Shown here piece by piece: positions 11,364-22,900 of a stretch of 64,000 nt of DNA (positions are counted from its first letter, which is position 1; the number at the start of each line of letters is the position of its first letter). Position numbers and translations under genes: made by a program. The notes beneath the pieces were generated by a model. That model did not search any database. It saw only the letters and a program-made list of their open reading frames with translations, and was not told the origin of the DNA. Source of the stretch: Kappaphycus alvarezii (lineage: Eukaryota; Rhodophyta; Florideophyceae; Gigartinales; Solieriaceae); contig NADL03000740.1 in NCBI GenBank assembly GCA_002205965.3, forward strand, positions 558,001-622,000. Reading direction: 5' to 3'.

Positions 11364-11479
11364 TTCTACTCAAGATGTCTGGAACGACAAGTTCTGTTCC
11401 GTTGCAGTGCCAGACAGTGAAGTCGTAGTTCTGTATTTCCAGTACTCATCTTTCTAACTTTGTAGAGGTTCTTTGAGAC

Positions 11480-11776
11480 TTAAAACCATTTGAGTGACAA
11501 GTGGTCAGTGACGATAACAAACTTCTCCCCGTGCAGGTAATGCCTCCAATTGAGCAGCGCGTGCACTACTGCTAAGCATTCTCTCTCTGTTTGTGTATAA
11601 TTGTGTTCGGCTTTCCTGAGGATCCGATTAGTGAATGATACGGGTTGCCATTTTCCGCTTTCATTCTTCTGTAACAGCAATCCACCGAGGCCATATGAGC
11701 TCGCATCCGTCATAATCCTTTTGACTGCTCCTCTTTTTGGTGGGGCTAACATGATTGGGTCGCTAGGTTGTTCCAT
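11480..11776 (-). pseudogene. RNase H fragment of the chromovirus
   Basis: This frame reads MTDASSYGLGGLLLQ, then ERECLAVVHALLNWRHYLHGEKFVIVTDHLSLKWF. The TDAS, the E of the RECLA helix and the TDH are the metal-binding acidic positions of Ty3/gypsy RNase H, and all three are present. It is the best-preserved module of the element. Confidence 0.85.
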
Positions 11777-11986
11777 CGGCTTTTTTCACGCGTCTCGTTG
11801 GATCTGCCCCCAGCGTTCCTTCCAATCTAGAATTAGTAAGCGCTGCCCGTGTCTCCTTTTCTTGGAAAATCCCGTACCCTTCAACACCTCATATAGGGGT
11901 GCTGCAGTGTCAGCAAATTGGCCCACAAAGTCTGCAAAGAAGTCCATTATTCCCAGGAATCTCATGAGTTCACCACCTGAAGCGGG

Positions 11987-12710
11987 CTACACAAGATTCC
12001 TTATGGCCTCTGTGTGACAATAAGATTGTTTCAGTCCGTCTTGATCTACTTGATGGCCCAGGACTTCTGCACTGTGGACTACAAACGCACACTTGGATAG
12101 CTTGAGGTAGACTCCGGCTGTAAGCAGCCTGTCCAATACAGTTGCTAGAGATTCCAAGTTATCATCCTCTCCGATGGTACCGACGCTCCATGAAATCAAG
12201 AACCTATTTCCCTTTACGGTCTACCAGAATATTATTTACGACGCGCTAGAATGTTCCTGGGGCGTTCTTTGTTCCCATTGGTAACCTGGTACAATGTAAG
12301 AGTCCCAAGAAAAGTCTGCAGTCAGTGTCTTGGAATCCGGGTGTAACTCGACTTCAAAAAACATCTTTGAGGTCTAATACGGAGTATACCTTCTTCGAGG
12401 CCAGCCAATCTAGGATTTAACTCATGTTTTCCATGGGTTATGAGACAGTAATTGTAACTGTATTGAGTTCCCGAAAGTCTGATGTACCTCGGAACCCTCT
12501 GTATTTTTTGTTTACGAAGACATTTTTGGTTGCCTATGGGGATATGGCCGGTTCTAAGTCTCCCAACTTCAGTAGCCTCTCCATGTCCGACTTATCCACT
12601 ACATCTTCTTTCGGCGAACGTCGTCTCATTGGCTCACATATTGGTTCGACACCTTGTAGGAGGTTTATCTTGTGTTGAATGCCACGGATTATCCCCAAAC
12701 CTTTGAAGGC
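11987..12710 (-). pseudogene. Reverse transcriptase fragments of the chromovirus
   Basis: On the minus strand, INLLQGVEPICEPMRR followed by DVVDKSDMERLLKLGDLEPAISP marks the RT start. YSVLDLKDVF, HPDSKTLTADF, RLPMGTKNAPGTF and finally YLKLSKCAFVVHSAEVLGHQVDQDG follow in two or three frames. Stops replace the W of SPWA and two other positions. The place where a Y/F-x-D-D motif should be (near 12180-12210) reads as a partial F-M-(D/E) followed by a shifted frame, so catalysis is lost in this copy. Confidence 0.8.
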
Positions 12711-12939
12711 TCTTCATTCCCAAAGGAGGTTGCGTAAGGCCTCTGCCTTGGCCTTTTTCCTGGAAACCTCGCTAAGGTCCATCTCCGAAATCGCCTTGTC
12801 CACATCCGAATCCTCAATTAAAGCATACACCTCCTCGTTAGTCTGGGTTTCGGGTGACCTTTTCCTGGTGATGAGCGATCCCTGTACTCTCGTTTCGCCG
12901 ACCTAGATGGACGCTATGTTCTCTTTCAGGTCGAGAAAA

Positions 12940-13110
12940 AGCCCTATGGCCGCCAAAACCTTCTTCCGATTAGGACCTTATCTTGAAGCGTCCTCATCAG
13001 CTTTACTAGCTCTGTGAAAGTCTGTCCCAGAAGGTGAATGTGAGTCGTCCGGTGCCGGTGACCCTGATTGAAGACCCATCAACGGACTCCGCTTCTGTCA
13101 CCCGGCCTTG
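12940..13110 (-). pseudogene. Aspartic protease remnant
   Basis: DGSSIRVTGTGRLTFTFWD followed, after a frame change, by LVKLMRTLQDKVLIGRRFW resembles the second half of a Ty3/gypsy retropepsin (the DG-x-x-I-x-V-x-G strand and the V-L-I-G-x-x-F end). The catalytic D-T/S-G triad is not visible. Confidence 0.45.
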
Positions 13111-13614
13111 CATGACTTCTCCTTTATTCTATTGGAACTAGGCATGGTCAACCCAAATGGAAAGTGCGTCTGTATCCAACTGGGCTGCCAAATGTTCGTC
13201 GAAAGCCTGGAGTTCCACCGCTACTTCCTCCTCATCCGAGCCATATGACCAAATTGGTTCGCTACAGGCACATACCTCTCATGCTTCAACATCGAGCGAA
13301 CACCAAGGAGCGATGCGGAGATGACGCCGTTGCGTATTGTTTTGCCATTCACAGTTGTCGCCGTGCGTCGATAGAATTTGCTACAAGCTACTGTATTTGA
13401 CATTGAGCGGGAATATCAGTAATTGTATGATCTGCGAGATCATAAAGTGTACACTGGTCACACGTGTGTGTAACCGTTACCATTGCATGTAGATATTTCT
13501 ATCGACCCCTTCTAGTCGTCGCTCTATAAGAGCGACGACGGAGGGTACTGTAGCTACTTTCTACTTTCTAGTATCGAGGATTAAGCTAGTATTGACAATA
13601 AAGTCTATTGGATA
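13111..13614. other. Unassigned DNA
   Basis: The short frames 13164-13400 and 13221-13403 have no motif. A local inverted repeat (gtcgtcgctctata and tagagcgacgacgg) occurs near 13512-13545. Nothing else is visible. Confidence 0.4.
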
Positions 13615-14077
13615 GTGTCTATACGACCAAGCACTGTCCTCATATGAGGCACGCTTTGTCCTCATATGAGGACAATTTCCGTTACATTTTGGAAAGGTAA
13701 ATGTTTTGGAAGCCCGAAATTTTTACTGGAAAAAAGGTTTTTTAGGTTTAGTTACAGTACAGTAATTTTTACTGTACATGCGCCCTCGTTTCTGAAACCC
13801 CCCACGATAATACGAACTATTTTACCTTCCAAAAATGAAGTCGTTTTCACAACTTCTTGCAAAGAGCGGCACCTGGTGAGGGAAAACCGGTCTAGCCTTC
13901 ATCGAGGTCAACAATCTTGAAAAGTTTGTTTTGATCGGCCATCTACACTCATGAACTAATGCGGAGGGACAAGAAATGCGCTGAGGTAAAAGAATTTTGT
14001 ATTGAAAAAGAAGTGCTAAAAGTAGTCCTCATATGAGGACAAATGTTCTCATATGAGGACAACGGTCCAATAGACAC
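13615..14077. mobile_element. MITE-like element with double palindromic ends
   Basis: The ends GTGTCTAT at 13615 and ATAGACAC at 14077 are inverted and flanked by TA on both sides (13613-13614 and 14078-14079), as expected for a Tc1/mariner-type TA target duplication. Just inside each end lie two copies of a 16-base palindrome, GTCCTCATATGAGGAC: at 13636-13651 (last two bases changed) and 13658-13673 on the left, at 14025-14040 and 14045-14060 (one change) on the right. The internal 350 bases have no open frame. It is a non-autonomous element; the source transposase is not identified. Confidence 0.75.
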
Positions 14078-16970
14078 TAGTAAGGGCGAGACGCCGATGC
14101 GTCCTCTTTCTAAATCAATTCTCTCTCCCTTTCCCGTTGGCTCGGACCGATGAGGTAATCCTAGGGATCACGCTACATGTACTGAATCAGTATCTGACCC
14201 CTCATACCGAAGAAGCCAATCAAATGCCACAGTCCTTTATCGTACCCCACGTACAGTAGGTGACTTGCACCACATGAATCGCGATCCTAACGATTTAACA
14301 ACTGTACAGTGTACTGTAGACCGGCTCCGCCTTCACCCTTTTTGTGCCCCGGCTTGCAAGCAGCTAACACCGTTGGGTGCAACGAGCGTCCTTGCAATGA
14401 GATTTGACCAAGGACAGTGCAATATGACTCGTGAGCAGACAACGCGCCGATGGCAAGTGTGGTCCGCCAGCAAGCAGCTCCTCCGTTGCGCCTAGGAGGC
14501 CACGGGTTCACCCCCGTGTCAACGCTGAATCTAGCAGTCGTATGCGGCCAGCACCTTCTACCCCGAACAAGTCAGATGCCCGAATGACCCTAGTGTAGTC
14601 CAACACCGTGCACATAGCTGTTCACACGCTGATAGCCACCTTGTCGAGTTTTCCTGACGACTCGTCCCAATCTTCTCTGACTGGCAGTGTGGTCTCCCGG
14701 AAACACTAAAAGCGGGGAGTCTGCAAAAAAGCACCAATATGCAAACAGCATTTGGTGTCGAGCCTGTTGAAAGTCTACAGCAAAAGTATTCTGGAACGAA
14801 ACCGAAGGGGAGAGGTGGAACGAGGCGGTGAGGTCGAAAAAGCAGGCCGCGGCGGGCTTTAAGAGAAAGTAGCAGCAGCGATTCTACTGGTGAAACAGAG
14901 GATTAAATGGGAAGGTAGAAGGGCAGGCTTTCATGGAGGTTAGCAGCAGCGATTCTACGGGTAATGCAGTCGAATGAAGGAGGAAGAAGTAGGTGCTACG
15001 ACGAACCATGCAATGCCGTTTGTTAAACCTATCGGCCGGCGAGAACGCATTGCACTTTAACAACTCGGAATGTCGACGCGAAATATACCCCTCGATAAGG
15101 CCTAAAAAAGTAATGCAAGGACTCGGAACGCCTTAGCTACACAGGAGAGCGGCGAATTAAATAAACGCAAGAGCTTACAAACGCGAAGTGAAAGAAGCCG
15201 TCAGTTCCGAGTGGGCATAGCCGAAGGGACGGCGCCCAAGGCGCGCGCACCCGAATGTAGAAATATCAGAGAGCATAGTTGTGGAACACGAGACGCCGCT
15301 CATCAACCAAGCTAAACTCAGTATGAAAGGATTAGAGACTTCAATCACCAAAGCCTGGGCGGCCAGTGCTGCGTTCAAATAGCTGGCCATGGCATTGGAA
15401 AATAGGCTGGAGACGCAATCGCCACCAAAGCCGCCGCCACAGTCCTCGCCACGGTCCTCGCCGCAGCCGTAGAGTCAAGCACTGCAGAAGCAACGCAATA
15501 TCTATGCGTAAGATGTCGCCTTTGGGGGACCCCTGATCCGCAGGGAGCGTTGGCGGCCGAAGTAGCCTCTCAAGCCGCCGCCATTGCCATCGCCGCATTC
15601 AATAACGCTGCCGCCACACTCGCCCGGCTCTTCGCAAAAGGGGGAAAGGTGATCGCAAGACACGAGTTAGGGTGGGTTCATTTAGCGGTAGTATCGTTAG
15701 CCCAAATTTTTGTACTGTATGTTTTGTATTTCATATCTAAATATTTATCTTTTTGATCGCTACAGTAAGGTAGCGGATATATGCTTCTAGGGCCAGTTAG
15801 GAGGTCTATACATGTATAAACGCCAGTAATTCCGGGCTGTGGTCCACGGAAGGACACCAGATTGTGCAAACACAACTTGATCAAACGCTTGTGGCTAATT
15901 TTTGGAAGTAGTCGCAACAGCATTGTACTGTACAGCAGAAAAGGAAAAAATTGGGCTACCGAAACCTTGGCTACGGCTACCGAAATATTGGAAGGCCAGG
16001 AGAATGTTTTGGGTTTTTTCAATGTACGGAAGATGTGTTCGGTTGTATCCACGCTGCGGGAAGTGCGTTGCGCGGAAAAAGTCGTCACTAAGTAACACTA
16101 AATGGAAACAGTAAAAGCAGACCAGGGTGGAGATAGCTGCGCACTGTGCCATAGTAATCGCGACGCTTTCAAAAAAGCAGCGGCGACTATGACAAGTGGT
16201 CCGAATGAGCGACCTTGATAACAGCAAGCAGGTCTGCGCAGCTTAAAACATCGACTTGCTGCCAAGAGGACAGCCTGAGTAAAAGCCGGCAGAGTTTTCG
16301 CTGTGCAATGCAAAGCTTAGTCGAAGAAGAGAGCCTTCGTTACAAGCTGCTCCCGATTCGTAGACCTACGGTACCTGCGTTGACAGAACCGAGCAAAACG
16401 GCACTACTGTAATTAATGTACCGGAGAATACCGTCTATAACATAGTCATATACCGAACTGCAGTACAGTGCTGTATGACACCGTACTTTCATTGTCATTT
16501 AACTTTACTGCTAACGAATATTTGATGCACTTTGGAACGTAGGCTAACCTATTTTTCAATCATTAAAAGACCCCAATTTTTCCCTCTGCTAGCAAATTAT
16601 CCAACGGATCAGTTACTAACTTTCAAGTGATGGGGAGGAGATTTTGGGGTTCTTTATCAAGTAAAGGTGTAGTAACGCTGTTTTCCAAGACTAGGTTGAG
16701 CAGGTCTGTGCTCTTTCGAGTGCATAATCCTTGAGAATTCGGATTTCTTTTTTTGATCATTACAACGGCACTCGGGAATGGCGGAAAAAAACTGGGAAAG
16801 GGTACATTGCCTTTCCTACCTCGGTACTGCGCCCGTGAGGGTCGTTTATATAGCTCTTTGATGGACGAAGGTGTGTGATTGAGAGATCAACATGCCTTCT
16901 GTTGTGGCTACGAAATATTAAATTCTATCGGTGGAATAGTCAGATGTGGTACAGCTGATAAATGAAATGG
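14078..16970. other. Unassigned DNA, some GC-rich
   Basis: I see no confirmed gene. A block agcagcagcgattctac is duplicated near 14870 and 14945. A plus-strand frame from about 15413 to 15756 is rich in alanine (for example TKAAATVLATVLAAAVES and QAAAIAIAAFNNAAATLA) and ends in a hydrophobic tail; it has no ATG start before 15550 and no recognised domain. Frames at 15862-16412 overlap on both strands and show no motif. Confidence 0.4.
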
Positions 16971-16971
16971 A

Positions 16972-17232
16972 ATGACGTTACCTATTACTTCCAGGGACGA
17001 GGTCCTCGAAGTAGTCAGCAGTAGCGTCAATGTCCCTGTGGAGTTATATCAGGAATATATCATCCCCGGGGTAATCGCCTACGTAGACCTACACAGTCAT
17101 CAACGCACACTAGGACAAAGGCGTCCTGGGCAAGTTGTACGTCTGCGATTGCAACAAGGCGAAGAGTTGCAATTGTTTTTAAAGTATGTTAAAGTCATTC
17201 TATATTTGTTCTTCTTATTAGACCATTATTAA
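16972..17232 (+). CDS. Short open frame, unknown
   Basis: An 86-codon frame opens with ATG at 16972. It contains VPVELYQEYIIPGVIAYVDLHSHQRTLGQRRPGQVVRLRLQQGEELQLF and ends in a hydrophobic tail. The amino-acid composition looks more protein-like than that of neighbouring frames, but I do not recognise it and it has no partner gene. It could be one exon or a relic of a mobile element. Confidence 0.2.
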   Translation: MTLPITSRDEVLEVVSSSVNVPVELYQEYIIPGVIAYVDLHSHQRTLGQRRPGQVVRLRLQQGEELQLFLKYVKVILYLFFLLDHY

Positions 17233-19020
17233 GCTTCTCGAATAATAGATCCCTTTTCTGTACTAAACACCCTTCTAAATGGCCGATTATTCGCGAGAAC
17301 CTAAGGATTCGATTGAAATTAACAAACTTGAGTCCTAGACGGAGTTGAAAATGGCTAGTCGACAAGATCGACCTGGGGTCAAAAAAGCCATATACCAGGA
17401 ACCAGTATCCAACCGGGCTCTCGTAGGAGGTCAATAAACAGCCAAAGGAACAACATCACATAAAATCGAAAAGCAAAACAGTTCGGTACACTCTACAATA
17501 AATCTGACGGTTGCGATTGGACTCGTAATATTGGGACCGCAATGCGAAATTGGCAACCCGACATAGCTTAGGATCGAGCCGCCATGATCAGCACGACACA
17601 CAACATATCAAAATACGTGACATAGAGAGGTAACTTTGTTATGGACTGAAAACAGAAGCGTAGTTTCACTTTCTGATGCCCATACCAGTGCTTCTGTGGG
17701 CAAGAGAGCATATTTAATTGCTGATAAATTACGCAGTTTGGAGCCATAGCTGTGACGTCGACCTTTCCAAGCTGTCATCACTTTCCGAGTAGCTCCGGCA
17801 CACTACTTACACACTGCATATTTTTTTGGGCGACCTTCCTACGGACCACTCTTGGGAGAAATTAAAATTTTTACATCAAGGAATAATAAAAGATAGACTA
17901 TCTCAACCCGTTTACCTAAGATGGCGCACACAGCGTTAGCTCCTTGATTTAATCATCTCAATAACGAAACAAATATTTCAATCTCACTGTCGCTGCCCAT
18001 ATTATCTTAGCAAAGAAAATGTTACTCGTATAACAGGTCGCAGCAGGGCGTAAGGGGAAGAGGCAAAGACTATACGGATTCAAGAAATTTCTGCCTTCAT
18101 GTTGATCACCTTCTCAGTTTGTGCATAATAATTTTATCTAGATCGAATTCACCACTATACTAACGTTTCAAAAGCACCAGATAACATTATCAACAAGAAA
18201 TACCTCTTTTCAAATTGATCAGTCACTGTCGAAAATATTTCTTGATACCTTCACACCTATTTTTTATTTCTTTGATCCTTGGAGTGAAGAGCTCATCAAA
18301 AGCATTATTATTCTGAATTAGCAAAATCCTAGGATTTCAATAGCTAGTTGCAAGATTTCTTTTCACCATGACGTAACAAAGTTTTTGTGGCCGCTTCCCG
18401 TGCCTCAGACCCTGTCGCTCTAACTCGAGAGCGCAATGAGGCACGTACCGAAAACAAGTGAAGAAACCGCAATTTTTTCTGTTCAATATTTCTGATTTCA
18501 GATGCTTCGTACTCTGAAGGAACTTTTCTCATTAACTTTGCCATTTTTGGTTGGTTCTGAGCTATCAACACTCTCTGACGGGCGAAAACTATGTCGCATG
18601 ATACTGAGGCTGATATTATGTACTCAATAGACATTACTGGTCTGAACTTACAAAAAAAAGGGGCTGATCTGTAATTGGCACGGAGCTGTGTAGCAATGAA
18701 TATATAACCGTATTTGCAAAAAAGAGTTTCTTCGTTATTATATATGATATAAAACCCTTTCCGATCAATACTTCGACCGGAACAAATTCACGGCAATTAT
18801 TATGGCTCTTGAGCATTTAACTACTGTGATATTAGCTTGTACAAGCACAGAACGCTACACGACCGTTTACATAGAGTATTTAGCCTGATACTGCTCTAAA
18901 CAGCTAGAATAAGCTATACAGATGTGATCAAGTTACTTTTGCTGGAGGATAAGCCGTAACTGTAGAATAAGCTATACCTCAGACCTCTCCTCCCGTCCTA
19001 AGTTCACATGAGATCTATGA
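17233..19020. other. Unassigned AT-rich DNA
   Basis: Frames at 17195-17434 and 18344-18634 (both minus) have no motif. The phrase tagaataagctata is repeated at about 18905 and 18963. I see nothing else. Confidence 0.4.
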
Positions 19021-19129
19021 AGCCCACCTTGGACCGATTTTCGTGGGAACCAGGAGTTGTACTTCCATGCAGTGGTACTTTGGAAATCATTCCATGAAAA
19101 GCTTCCTGACTCCAAGTCCAACAAGATCC

Positions 19130-19860
19130 CAGCGGCATTCAAATTATGATACTACAGTCCCAGCTGTTTGGACGAGCACTGGATTTGTTCCGGACACTGC
19201 GCGATGATATGGTCCAGTGATGATGCCATGGCAACTGCCAATGCGATTTACAGGAAGGACCCGCTCTTGGTTCCCTCTGATACTGTGACAAGTTTCTTTC
19301 CGTGTTACAGGCCACAATGGGTAACACTAAAACGTTCAAGAACTTCAAGATAAGATTAAAGGCCTCAATTTGTCGTTTGGGTGCGGCTATTGGGTCAGAT
19401 AAGATACCGGAATCGCTTTTGACGTTACATCTGTAGGCGAACTCTCGCGTTGACCCAAACCAGAGGGCTTCGATCCTTGCCTCTGTCGCTCCCAAGATTG
19501 GCTCAAGAAGCAACTCAACCAGCTTTAACACTACCTCTAAATCTAGTGCCGGGGGGTTGGAACTAATCTTTTACGAAGATGTTGCTTCAATACTAAGAGC
19601 GTGTAATACTCCCGAAAACAAGGATCCAAAGCACAACTCCCCTCGAGCGTTAGCCTCCAATGCTGCTTTCAACAGCAATCTTAATGGAAGACACAGCAAT
19701 CGAAGGCTGTCTCCATCTGAACTCGCCGATCGCAAGAAGAAGAGTAGGTAAAAAGGCTGTGGAAAGATTGGCCATTGGGTTACAGACAATGTAGATAGCA
19801 ATGAAGAAAAAAAGCGACATGAAAACGACTAGCATAAACAAAGATAAGAAGACATCTGGC
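19130..19860 (+). pseudogene. Gag remnant with zinc knuckle
   Basis: Near 19330-19430 the plus strand reads FKNFKIRLKASICRLGAAIG followed by IPESLLTLHL, typical of copia gag. A basic segment RRLSPSELADRKKKSR lies at about 19700-19750 and is followed, after a stop, by KGCGKIGHWVTDN, a CCHC-type knuckle with its first cysteine lost. The protein would bind and package element RNA. Frame changes and stops show that it is not functional here. Confidence 0.6.
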
Positions 19861-19929
19861 TCCGGGAAGACTGATACTGTTCAATTTAATATGTTAACAG
19901 TTCGTGCTATGAGCAGCGACACATCTCCC

Positions 19930-20245
19930 AAGCTAGGGCCTTTAGTCGACGATGGATCACCCTAAAGTGGTATAGGACTTGTTGAACTATGATAATATGC
20001 CAAAGACCTGGTGCCTCCATTGCATCGGCAGTTTGATACTCTCCCTGTAGATATTGCTGATCGGCCATATTTGGCAGTATGGCGATGGCTCTCACGCAAG
20101 CTCGAAGAGAAGAATAATCGTATCTATTACTATTTCACTACTCTCTAATCAGGGTACGATTGTTAGCATACGCCAATTGATAGTATCATCAACCATGTGG
20201 ATGGCAACTGTATCCAGTTCAAAGCAGACTCAGATGCATCTATAG
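19930..20245 (+). pseudogene. Retropepsin-like protease remnant
   Basis: LVDDGSP at about 19942-19962 gives a D-D-G-S active-site motif (the catalytic D-x-G) with a stop two codons later, followed by SGIGLVEL. Further on, WQYGDGSHASSKRRI near 20073-20115 matches the conserved second part seen in GalEa-type proteases. The two parts lie in different frames. Confidence 0.55.
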
Positions 20246-20399
20246 AGACTATCAAAATGACTGACAGCAGAGACTACAGCTACATTGAATACTCCAAACT
20301 ATTTAATGCCCAAACTTCATCCACAAACGACTCGTATGCTGTCAAGATATGCTCTCATTCCGCCTACCTTTCATGGGCAGAGCAAAAATCAGTGATCGA

Positions 20400-21060
20400 C
20401 GGTGTCCACCACCATGTCTGCGAACATTCTAACTTTACAAACATCAAACTTTTACTAAACGGAACCACATTTGTACGGATGAGAGTGCCAGATACCTCGC
20501 TTCTGTTCTCGACTTTTACGAGCACTGCCAAAGTGCCGAACAGCCTGCAGTAATTCGCTCTGTCTCACTCAGTAGCATGTCACGTGGCTTCGACGAGGTT
20601 GTCTGCATTGGCCACCTCCACCTCGACGACCAAATCTTTCTTTCATGCCATGGATTCTGTGACAAGATACTTAACAGGTGAGTTTGGTGCATTCACATCC
20701 CTTAATGATGAAAACGTTGCACTCGATGGTTGTGTTTTATCACATTTCTGGAGCCCAGTTGCTGTCAAAGTTGACAAACATTTCGATAGTGATAACTTCA
20801 AAATACTTCTTGCTAGTTGCGGCTCTGAGTTCCGCCCTTTTGCACCACGCAGTCACAACAAAAATTTAATGGAATCGAAACGCAAAGTGATTCGCCATAA
20901 TTACACTTGCCTGAAATCACAGAGACCTACTTCCAATAAACGGCTACTTGTGCAGCAGGCACTGCGCATCTCGAATGATCTATATGGGGACAGTTTGGCA
21001 TCAGCTCATGAGCTTGCCAAATGATATATCAGACTGTCTGTAACGAGTTGTATAATGTGC
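20400..21060 (+). pseudogene. Integrase of the copia-type element
   Basis: An H-x-C-x-HSNFTNIKLLL segment and FYEHCQSAEQ give the HHCC zinc-binding end at 20400-20540. FHAMDSVTRYLTGEF (20640-20690) carries a catalytic aspartate, and CGSEFRPFAPRSHNKNLMESK (20818-20880) carries the glutamate region. RISNDLYGDSLASAHELAK ends the long frame at 21024. The core from 20584 to 21024 is one open frame of 146 codons; the upstream part is in another frame. Confidence 0.7.
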
Positions 21061-21298
21061 CTCCTGAAATCCTGAATGCACAGGCCGAACTCTAGGTCAA
21101 GCTTAATATAAACCGCATCATCAGATCCAAGACGATCTCTCCACAGAAATTGAAAGTTGGAGACATGGTACAATTATTTATTAAGCAAAAAAGTGCCAAA
21201 AGAGGAAAACGGTCCGATTCGAAACCTGTTCCGCGGTACGATCTTTCGTCCGAGACTGCCATAGTAGCTGGTAGGAACGCAAATACCAGCAAAATGCT

Positions 21299-22890
21299 GT
21301 GGAAGATGTGCAATTTGCCGTTGACATCAATGAACCCCTCGCTTCTGCTGTCCAAGAAGCAATTGACGATCTACAGGGCGAGGTTGATGATGCCATCCCA
21401 CACTTAAGAAATGAAAGTAATGCAAATTATACTAGGCAGAGATCATCACATGATGATGCAGATTTCTACAACTTGGAGGGCGAACAGCTGGAACACATCC
21501 CTGATGCGCAGAATATGCATGCCGAGGCTGATTCAATTGGCATTCTAAATGAGCGGCTCACCAACAATGAACCCGGCAACCTTGTTGGCACGCGCCACCT
21601 CCCTGCACTTTTTATTACTCCCAATGAAGATGTACAGGAGCAAATAATGGTACGATCCAGGACGATCAATGCTGCTGAGAATGAGATTTTTCCAGGCACA
21701 GTACTGTCAAATTCTGAGTCCAATGCCTTACAATTATATCATTACAGGCTTGGTACAAAAGAATTCCTCATATACGAGGTCCAAGGACTCCCAGCGTTCA
21801 TCACAGCCAATTTGTATCCAGCTGAGGAAGAAATATTCACAAAGAATTGCCAGAAAATTCACGTGTCCCAAGTCCCCGGTCAAGCGAATGTTATTAGCAG
21901 TCATGCTATGTACAGGCTGAAAACCAGGCATGATGTATCAATGTAGTGAAAAGCACGTATAGCCCCGCATGGAAACAAGAATCGCCACAAGCATGACTTG
22001 AGAACTGAGTTCGCATCTTGTCCTTCCGTAGGATTCAGGATTCTTTTTCAATTTGCTCCATATTTGGATGTTTCATGAGCAAAATGGACATCAAAGGGGC
22101 ATTCTTACAGTTTGGTGATGCCGCAAGGTAAAAAATTACTGTCTAGCACCGATAGTGCAAATAAAGGATGTTCTATTGTCTTTTGGATGTTGCCACATAC
22201 TGTCTTGTTAATTCCAACCGTAAATGGCAACATCACTCTGACAACACCTTTTTCAGGCTTGGTCTGCAAGTTGTTGTCTATGTACCGCAACTATTCTATC
22301 TGAAACGAGATGGTGAGCCAGTGCTCATAGTCGCCAAGGTGACAGATGAAATTACAGTGGGTGATGATGAGGCAGATCGACGTTGGTTTATTGAAGCTTT
22401 CTGCGACTTATGATATTGTAACTATTACCCATATGCCTGGTTCCTTTTTATTTTTTGGATGCCTGGTCATCCAGACGTCAGATAACACCATTAACTTCTC
22501 TGGGGATGAGAAATTGGATGAAATCAAGCCCATTGCTATATCTGGAATCAGACGCAAAGCATTCAATGAGAATACGTAGAGTCTAGAACTGCACTAGTTC
22601 TGTTCTATGAATTTCTCGCTAATATTTGCTAGAATGAGATTATGTCCAATTGCATGCTTTGTTGCAAGCCATCTACGTCAAAGAAGGTCGAAAGATACGA
22701 TGCACGATCTCGTTACTCAAAGAAACCTTCTGAAGCACTTGAAGAAGTTTTGTACTTCGTATGCTTTCAAGAGACCTTCAAGATGTATCCACTACCTCAA
22801 TGTTGTCATGTTCTCTGATGCCGCCAGGCCTGGTGAAAATGTGCAAAGTTTTACAGATTCATCATTTGACATCGGATCTAAATTTCTATT
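21299..22890 (+). pseudogene. RVT_2 reverse transcriptase of the copia-type element
   Basis: The 215-codon frame 21299-21946 ends in VISSHAMYRLKTRHD, the start of the RVT_2 domain. It continues in other frames with KARIAPHGNKNRHKHDLRTEFASC, SKMDIKGAFLQFGDA (22080-22125), VPQLFYLKRDGEPVLIVAKVTDE (22285-22350), EALEEVLYF and FSDAARPGE (22812-22840). At 22345-22350 the usual second aspartate of the catalytic D-D pair is a glutamate (TDE). This change and the frame breaks both argue against activity. Confidence 0.7.
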
Positions 22891-22900
22891 TTCGTCTTGA

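Larger units (their letters stand above)
9776..13110 (-). mobile_element. Decayed Ty3/gypsy chromovirus
   Basis: Read on the minus strand, the order is aspartic protease, reverse transcriptase, RNase H, integrase, chromodomain, which is the order of chromoviruses. Each part is recognisable but the frame changes many times and internal stops occur, for example where the SPWA motif of RT should be (SP-stop-A near 12546). The catalytic YxDD region near 12180-12210 is disrupted. No gag and no LTR pair were found by eye, so the outer limits are those of the protein evidence only. Confidence 0.85.
19130..22900 (+). mobile_element. Decayed Ty1/copia-type retrotransposon, GalEa-like
   Basis: The order on the plus strand is gag with zinc knuckle, aspartic protease, integrase and an RVT_2-type reverse transcriptase, which is copia order (integrase before RT). 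Phrases such as HAMDSVTRYLTG in the integrase and NVISSHAMYRLKTRHD at the start of RT resemble the GalEa group described from red algae, crustaceans and cnidarians. The frame changes many times and the limits are those of the protein evidence; I could not find the LTRs by eye. Confidence 0.75.

Noticed and set aside
14501..14518. A tRNA T-arm-like stem-loop (cacgggttcacccccgtg)
   Set aside because: The loop contains TTCA but its length is wrong and no acceptor, D or anticodon arm can be folded from the upstream sequence.
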